DNA from: Ligula intestinalis
Taxonomy: Eukaryota; Platyhelminthes; Cestoda; Diphyllobothriidea; Diphyllobothriidae
Assembly (NCBI GenBank): GCA_036362985.1
Contig: JAYGXS010000008.1
Location: 22,749,802-22,813,801, forward strand
Direction of reading: 5' to 3'
Length of the DNA stretch: 64,000 nt
Every line of letters starts with the position of its first letter. The stretch's first letter is position 1. The notes under the pieces are model-generated. The model searched no databases, was not told the DNA's origin, and saw only the letters and a list, made by a program, of their open reading frames with translations. Below, one piece after another: positions 56,951-64,000 of the stretch. A program made the position numbers and the translations under genes.

Positions 56951-59200
56951 ACAGCAGCGGTTAACTCGTACAAATAACTCCCTTCTCCCAGCCGTTGGTA
57001 CTTATAATATCACTGGATCTTCTTCTTTAATGATAAACCTTCCGGGAAAGCTATCCTCTTACAACGTGCTCTGTACAAATATGACACCGTTATACGGGCA
57101 TGATATTATGCTTCTTTTTGGACTTTGCGTTAACAAAACTGTCGAAATCTGTGAGTTGATCAGTCTATATTTTCTTACAAAAGACACCACTAAGGATTGT
57201 TCCATCCGGCGTTCTACAAGATAAGAAGTCCGTTCACACTAGCAGCCAGGAATGCCCATTCACCTTTTGGCAAACCGAAGAGTAACTTCGAGAAACTGAA
57301 TGTCTTCCTGACGAAGGTGGACAAAGAGTTTGGGTCTAGCGATGCCACTGCCCATGCTAGGAGAAAGCAAGTGACCTAAGAAGGCGTATTAGCTCTCCAT
57401 TGGTGCGTAATCAGAAGGTGACTTCTCATCGTTTCCCCGTTACAACAGGCCTCCGATGTTCACATCGTGCAAACAGGCCATGAATGTTTTTAGATTATTT
57501 CTTCAACTCAGGTGTATTCCATTCAAATCAACAAGCTACAATACTCAAAGGGTAAATGTTCGGAGTCAGCCTAACCGACTGTCAACATAACCTTGCAACT
57601 CTCCGGACGAACAGACAAACGTGTTCATTGGGAGCGGCCTCAAGGTCATGCGTCTGCACTGGTGACTGCCCCCGCTCGATTTACTTAAAGTGCTGGCTGG
57701 ATTTTCACTCGCGCACACACGCGAGCCCTCACAGTTGCGCAGCGGGTTACCGTAAACTCGACAGCCCTCTATTAATCCAATGCACCCATCTAGCAACACT
57801 TAAAATCGCTTCACAATGAATTAAAAACAACTGTCACATCTCACACAGGGATAGGTTGAGACTTGCAGACAGCCGAAGCATGACAGGGCGCAGTCCACAT
57901 CAACCCTAGCTTCGCTCGCAGCCACTGCCACCCGAGACAGCAACTTCGAGTTCTGTACAGAATAAAACTCTCGCTCAGGTGGCCTCAACTCCTACGTCCT
58001 TTGTTCTTTCAAACAGGCGTTATCCGACGGGGACACGTCAGCTTGTCACCTTCACAGCATATTTTATTTTCCCATTATTTCAAGACTGCAATATATAAGG
58101 ACATCAAAAGCCAATGGACCCTTATAGTGTGCCCATTCACAAGCCGATCCTCTGATACGTTAGAAATATCGTGGGCTCAAGACGCAGGTAGTTCAATATT
58201 TCAGCCACATTCAATCAAACTTTCTGAACCGTGGACGTATTTCAGTGAAAAACTATTAGATTGACCACTGACTAAACGTGGACGAAGTGGCATATTTTCA
58301 CGGTAATAGTAAATATTTTCTTGTTACACTGGCTTGAGTAGGGTAATCTATCAAATGGCAATTTTGCCTAACCAATAAGCGAACTGCTGCTAGCATTGCG
58401 GGCCTTGGTGTGTCTTCGGCCATGTTCTTCTAGAATAGTTATGAAAAGACGAATTAAAATGGACAAACAGTTCCATTCTAACGTAAATGGTAAACTCAGA
58501 TCTTCGTATGTATACATAAGAGGGTTTCCGATTTATCCAAAAGTTGCCATTTGTCTATTCAAGAGTCCTCTGTTGGCGTCTTTTGGCTATGGCATAGGTG
58601 ACTGCGACGAGTTTAAGCAAAAAAGGCCGGTGTGCCCAATTTATTTATTTTTGAGTTTTTTTTTTCAGTGAAAGTTATCGAGACTTTTTCAACAAAGTAT
58701 CCCACTCTCCTTAAGCAAGTTTCCAAAGCATAATTCAGGTACTCATGTCCCTCGCTCATGTCAAAAACCTGTCTGGGCGAAGCTGCGACCGAGCCGAAGC
58801 CGTCCACCTCGGCTTTTCTGCCTCAGAAAGCTCTCAGGCAAATGTCCAACTTGCCTGCCTTTATATCATTGCACACGTATAAGACCTTAGCCACGCTTCT
58901 TATCAATGACCACACAGAACCACGGGCTTACAAAAACAACAATATTTTACTTTTTATACTCGCCATCAGTTTAAAAAATATCAACTATTTCTTCGAAAGC
59001 ACGCGGAAAGAGACCAGCTACTTCAGGGCAACACGCCGGTGGGGGATGGCTTCAGACGTGCACAAAAAGGCGCTGTGCCACATACACCTCGAAGCTCGTT
59101 CATCAGCATCACAATTGTCAACCTCAGCACTGGCAATTAACGTCAAAGGTGTCTGTCTTCAATGAAGAAAGGGGTGGCACTGGTGGTCAGGGGTGTGTGC
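56951..59200. other. Intergenic, no recognised gene
   Basis: Short frames at 57556-57819 and 58758-59165 lack motifs. Nothing assigned. Confidence 0.4.
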
Positions 59201-59289
59201 AGGGAGAGAAAGGAGAAAAATTACTGGTAAAATACTTAATACAGGAAAACAGAGAGAGAGGGGAAGTGGGGAATCATCACGTTTGTCTG

Positions 59290-59775
59290 GGTGTCGACAT
59301 CCCCACCGGAAGGTTGGTGGAACAGACAGTTGCTCGCTGCGGACGTTGTCCTTCACCGAACGGTGTGCCACAGGGGCTCAGTTTCACGGGAGACAGTTTA
59401 GGGTACAGCAGGGCAGTCACCATAGGTATGGTCTCGGTGGAAGCAACTGAATGTGACCGTTCACTACCGGCCGGGGCACGGCGAGGGCTGAGGGGAGTTG
59501 CCTGCCCGAAGTAGACTGCCCGCATTTCGGGCAGGGGGCTAGAAGTGGCGGCAGAGGCTGGCAAGGTCTTGAAGGGGATATCGGAGGCCTGGAGGGGGTG
59601 CAGTTCACAGCAGGAGGCCAGGGGGCTACAGAAGGAGAGGTGGTCCCCGCCCGCCCCAGCGGAGTCCCCGCCTAGGACGTTGAAGGAACCAATCACGTGC
59701 AGGATTTCACCGGAGCCCGGACAGTCCTTGCTAGCACGGGTTGGAAGCATGGAGGCTAGACTTCCCCGATGGCTG
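59290..59775. other. GC-rich island of unknown role
   Basis: Rich in G, C and CpG compared with flanks. Frames are open on both strands (121 codons plus strand, 207 minus strand, the latter running into the transposon end at 59.88 kb), which GC bias explains. I recognise no domain. Candidate promoter or exon of an unseen gene. Confidence 0.35.
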
Positions 59776-59875
59776 TACACATGTCGGCAAGGGGATCTGA
59801 AATGGTTGAGTAATCGATCGATCGTCCAGTTAAAGCCTCGGGTTTCAGGAGAAAACGAACAGCAGTCAAATACAC

Positions 59876-60605
59876 GGTGTCCCAAAAAATGAATACACAT
59901 TTAACCGTAAATTTGATGCTTTTATTGTTTCCAAAATGCAAAAAATATATTTAAAAGTATCATTTTATTGTTTTTCCACTGCATGCTCTCAAAATGACGT
60001 CAATTTTGATCCGCACACTGCTTACAACGCGAAGCATAGGAATTGCATAGGGCATGAAACAATTCCCTTGATATTTGGGCGCATTTATGTTCAATGGTTT
60101 ATCTCAATTCAGTGACTTTTCCAGGTTCTATAGCGTAGGCCTTGTCTTTAAGGTATTCCTTTAATAAAAAATATAGTGGTGTTAGTTCTGATAAACGGGC
60201 AGGATATTGAACAATACCACTTCGTCCAATCCACCTGTATGGTAAGATTTAATCACGAAGGGGTCTAGCATCGCAAAGTTAATGTGGGGTTGCCTCATTT
60301 TGCTGAAAATAAAACTCTTCCTCTTCATAGTCTTCTCTGATGCTTGGCATAACAGACCGTTGCAGCAAGTAAATGCGACCGGTTACATTATCGTCAAAAT
60401 GAATGGTCCAATTAACGCCTTTGAGGATAAACCGCACCACGCTGTAATACCTGATAAATTGGCATAACGATCGACAATAGCATGTGGATTCTCAGGTCTA
60501 CAACAGGTGCGGTTATAGCGGTTGATGGGACCATTTAAGCTGGATTTTTCCTCCTCACTCCAAACATTTTTTGTTGAAAAAATTGCATTTTCCACATTTT
60601 ATCTT
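59876..60605 (-). pseudogene. Mariner-class (DDE) transposase fossil, second type
   Basis: Minus strand, frame 60595-60383: [49 protein letters not shown]. It continues in broken frames with [10 protein letters not shown] near 60,295, PARLSELTPLYFFL near 60,180 and YLKDKAYAIEP. The three catalytic sites read SEEE for SDE, QQNE for QQDG and SELTPLY for SPDLTPLD, so all three acidic blocks are changed. The 3' end at about 59,878 shows GGTGTCCCAAAAAATGAA on the plus strand, as terminal repeats of this class do. The 5' part is missing. Different family from the fossil at 0-1 kb. Confidence 0.85.
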
Positions 60606-61690
60606 AATACCACTCGCAATACTGTACTATTCGCTCTAGATCACTTACAATTTACTTATGGGCTATTTACAATTATTTAAAAATGCAGTGAAAAAACAAT
60701 AACATTGTACTCGTGTATATTTCTTCCTTTTAAAAAAAATAAAAACTTAGGATGAAAACCAAGTTTACAAATATTTAAAATCTAAATGCATTTTAGGAAC
60801 ACACTACAGAAACCATGGCATTCTGTCTTACTTTGAAATATGCGCAAATAAGGTAAGTAAATGTATTTAGTTAATGCCATTTATGTGAATAACATACCTT
60901 GGAGAGGTGGAAGCGCCGGAACTGAGCTGGAGTTTGCTTCCATATATGCTCTTGTTGCCCTGTAAATATACATTGCATAATTGACGATATCACTTATATT
61001 GATGCAAAAAAGGTGCGATGACCATATATTTTGTGTTATATTCTGCGCCTATTTGCCAGCAGTAAAAACAACGAGAAAGCTTTGCTCTGCCAACTATCTG
61101 ATTATTGGGTAAGCAAATGAGCTGCCTGCATCTTTTACCTATTTTAAACTTAATGAGCATAAACAAGATGGATAATTGCGCTCCTACGAAACATGTGATG
61201 CTTAAGAAAAAGAGGAGGAAGACGATGGGTCGATATTAGAAGCGCTTTATTTGCGTAAAATGTAGGAGGCATTATCGATCGAGTCAAACATGATGGCTCA
61301 AAGGCAAATTCAAAGCACCAGGTCGATAGAAAACTTGCGGTGCTGTCATAGCGTGATTTATAACCAACGAAGTACTTCAGAAAATTTAGAATCAGATTTA
61401 ACAGATGTATTTATGATTAAGAAAAAGTAAATCCGGGTCAAATAACTACCATTGATGAACGTTCACCGACTGCTCACTCACTCCGCTTTCTGCTTTGTGG
61501 CTCATTTGCGAGCTTTGTCATCAGCCGTATGGCGACTAGTAGTCTGGGCAGATGACACTGCTGACAAAATTAGGGAAGACTAAAATCATTTGATAATGAT
61601 TTCCAAGTCAAAGCGGAATGAGTGACTTCCATTAGCGATCGGGGGCATTAATCAACGATAGTCAACACATCCCGATCTTTACCAGCATAA
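60606..61690. other. Intergenic, AT-rich
   Basis: No feature recognised; the missing 5' end of the transposon is not here. Confidence 0.4.
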
Positions 61691-62070
61691 CCAAGATCTT
61701 GCGGCTCAATGGTTAGAGCAGGGTTAAAAACTTTTTTGACTCAGGGGGCCAAGAAAGCAAATATTTGAAAATATATTTCAGTAATATATTTTAAGATTGA
61801 GTTCAATTAAATATGAGCATAAAAAGTCTCTGGATTTATTCATGGACGAACCAAAATTACAAAATCTGAAGTTTCCAATTCCAATTATATCTGAGAATGC
61901 CAGACACAATCATCAAAAGAGCCAAACATGACTCGTGAGCTACAGGTTGCCGACCCCGGGTTTAGAGCTTTAGATTCCTGATCAATAGGATGGTTCACTA
62001 CTTGGGGTTTAGTGTGGCCGGTTGACAACGGCCTATGAATCAGAAATAGTCACTCCGGTCTCTCTGGGAT
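61691..62070 (+). repeat. tRNA-derived SINE (type 3), interrupted
   Basis: A box TTGCGGCTCAATGGTTAGAG (from 61,699) is cut by a 241-bp insertion and continues with CTTTAGATTCCTGATC, B-box-like GGTTCACTACTTGGGG and the tail GACAACGGCCTATGAATCAG, ATAGTCACTCCGGTCTCTC shared with other type 3 copies. Confidence 0.78.
61719..61959. mobile_element. hAT-like MITE inserted in a SINE
   Basis: Begins CAGGGTTAAAAAC and ends GGTTGCCGACCCCGG, close to the hAT-type termini CAGGGGTCGGCAACC. Flanked by 8-bp near-duplications GGTTAGAG (61,711-61,718) and GTTTAGAG (61,960-61,967), and hAT elements make 8-bp duplications. Removing it restores the SINE head. No coding capacity. Also contains CTCGTGAGCTACAGG before the end. 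Confidence 0.78.
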
Positions 62071-64000
62071 TTGCTTAAATCTCTATCTCCAAAACAACCA
62101 TTAAACAGCAACTATTTTTTATCCATAAATTAGGGTCGCTAAGAAGTGGTCTCTACCTTCGTTCAAAACACGCCAGAACTATTCATCCATGTGCCCCTAG
62201 AGTAACTGCGGTGGAACTCGGCGATGTTTTTGTTAACATCTGCATCCTTCTGTCTAAAAAATGTCCTCAAGTGTTGCTAAGTGTGCGCACCTATTATTGG
62301 ATCAACGCAGATTGGCGGATTTTTGACCTTTTTCCACCTGATTAATTCAGCCATAACCTGGCCAAATTGCTACTCCACTTTCACTGACAGATGTCCTGCC
62401 TTGCAGCCAAGTTTAACCTCTAGCAGGAGACCATGTCAAAGGAAATATCCTGACGCCGTTCCTTCACACTGCACAAGTCCGTGCGTGTGTTGAGTTAGGA
62501 ACACACAGTGAAGGTAGGAATCGCGCTATAATTGCTTCACACGACCTTGCATTAGAGTACCCAGTTCACGGATGTGAACTTGTATCGGTAAGATACGAAT
62601 CTGTTTTCCTATTTCAGAACATCGCTATTAAGGTATGTTTGCAGTGAGAAAGACATTGTATGGGACTTCTTTACCATGAAGTTGAGCACTGCACCTTGCA
62701 AATGTAACAGTCTGACTAACCACTATCTGTTGAGGTTAAAGTGTGTAGTCGGGACCTGTCTTTCTGGTTGCTTTTGTTTGTTAACGAACGCTCTCTGATC
62801 GCTAGCGAAATTCACTCTTCCCATTTTGCCTTGGGGTTTACTCTAGATGCTTACGACTAAGTAGGCGGTGTTCTGGCCTGCATTGATGAAAGCAGCCTAT
62901 GTCCAAATCCTGCCCGGACAGAGGGTTTAGAGTGAGGCAGATAGCTGCGTGTCTCTTCCACTTAAATATTACCTCAATCTCCAGTCACTGTTTCTGCTCC
63001 TGAGCATATGGTGGACTTCAACGAAACCGATGGTTAAACTAGCACATCTATTACTGCCTCGGAAGATTGTTTCAAACTCGAATCAGAAAAACGCCAGTTG
63101 AATAAAATACTCATGACCGCACTGGCGTCACTTGTTTTACTGTTGTATCGCAAGACAAACGTTTGTTTCACTTAAGCTCAATCACGCCCTCGAAAAAGAG
63201 CAATTTTGAACTGAGAATAAAGCGCGTACTTTTACTGCAACGCTGCGATTCGGGTAAAAGCTGCATTTTCAGGACTGCTTTGCTGCAGTCAGGTGTCACG
63301 CAACCACATCTACTTCCGAGCACTACTAGAGGACGTTAACAATGGGAGTGGGTATTGCTGGTGTGCGCAGTTCACAGACATAAGCTACAGCACTTTACAA
63401 TGTCATGTGGGTTTGGCGTTTCTAGTTTCTCTATCATGCGACACGTTACTCTGTCAATACTTCAAGGGTGGTTGCGCTTCACACTAACCCAAGCCGATTC
63501 ATGAGATACTCGACGCTGTAAGGGTGCAGTCAGTCTGGGGCAAATTCCAATGCGCACATTTAAGCCATTTATTAACACAAAATCTTAGGTTCTGTCGTCA
63601 AGATAGCTGTCTATTCACGTGGGAGTGTATCTCAATTTTTTACACGCAGTAAAGCGTATATTGTCAGGTAGCGCAGTATTGTCATTTATTCATTTGTTTG
63701 TGCTCTTAATGATGAACCCAGCTTCGGCCTTTGAAGAACTCGGTTCAACAAAGTAAAGCCGTTCTGGGGGAGAGGTCGACAAAATTATAATCGGCTGCCC
63801 TCGGAGTGGTGTTTGGTTGTCTGCTCAGGAACTCTATGGGGCGTGCTTGCTTCCGAAATATGGGAACGCGTTCGTGAATCCTGCAAATAAAAGACCGACT
63901 GAAGGTAGGTGAGCAGCCTGGTAGCGAGTACCAAGGGACATGTTGCTACATTTCTTGCCATCATACAGGGCAGACCGGGCGATGATATAGCTCGCAAATA
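62071..64000. other. Intergenic, no recognised gene
   Basis: Several short frames without motif (for example 63785-63997 minus). Nothing assigned. Confidence 0.4.

Noticed and set aside
59277..59900. 207-codon open frame on the minus strand
   Set aside because: GC bias explains the openness; its first residues are translated from the mariner-class terminal repeat, so it is not a natural start.

Overview
This window is repeat-dominated eukaryotic DNA, AT-rich overall, with no bacterial-style operons and no host gene that I can support. The best-preserved protein traces are Penelope-like retroelements (PLEs: reverse transcriptase plus GIY-YIG endonuclease). There are also an RTE-type LINE, a CR1/Jockey-type LINE, two unrelated Tc1/mariner-class transposase fossils, tRNA-derived SINEs, a hAT-like MITE and several unclassified repeats. 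These peptide families are the kind seen in parasitic flatworm genomes (trematodes or cestodes). That assignment rests on family resemblance judged by eye, so it is moderate, and I cannot name a species.

Layout: 0-1 kb, Tc1-like fossil. 2.1-3.2 kb, PLE 3' part bracketed by 35-bp direct repeats. 3.3-3.7 kb, inverted SINE pair. 5.8-8.9 kb, nearly full-length but broken PLE (family A) with hammerhead-like motifs on both sides. 12.3-12.9 kb, PLE end modules. 14.4-15 kb, another family A 3' end. 19.8-22.1 kb, two tandem ~1.18-kb units. 22.3-25.0 kb, a compound PLE with two minus-strand ends joined to a plus-strand copy. 28.8-30.1 kb, PLE scrap between ~330-bp direct repeats. 30.7-32.8 kb, inverted repeat, tandem hammerhead-like motifs 352 nt apart, then a PLE with an intact C-terminal frame. 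34.1-36.1 kb, PLE pieces, one split by an inverted-repeat element. 38.2-39.4 kb, SINE pair and RTE-type LINE. 39.9-42 kb, the youngest-looking PLE, one open frame of 522 codons with an intact YADD motif. 42.4-54.8 kb, a field of one AT-rich noncoding repeat family, including a ~1.49-kb tandem array, with a LINE and a PLE embedded. 55-57 kb, SINEs and a decayed PLE. 59.2-60.6 kb, GC-rich island and mariner-class fossil. 61.7-62.1 kb, a SINE split by a hAT-like MITE. The rest is unclassified.

The most interesting signal is not a protein. Nearly every PLE copy or orphan PLE end here carries a hammerhead-ribozyme-like motif (CUGANGA ... GAAA), in at least three structural variants. Some pairs of copies show compensating changes in the helices, and a TATA-like box lies about 60-75 nt upstream in one variant. 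One pair in direct orientation could release a ~352-nt monomer, like a retrozyme. PLEs are known to carry hammerhead motifs; the density, the variants and the orphan tandem copy are what deserve follow-up.
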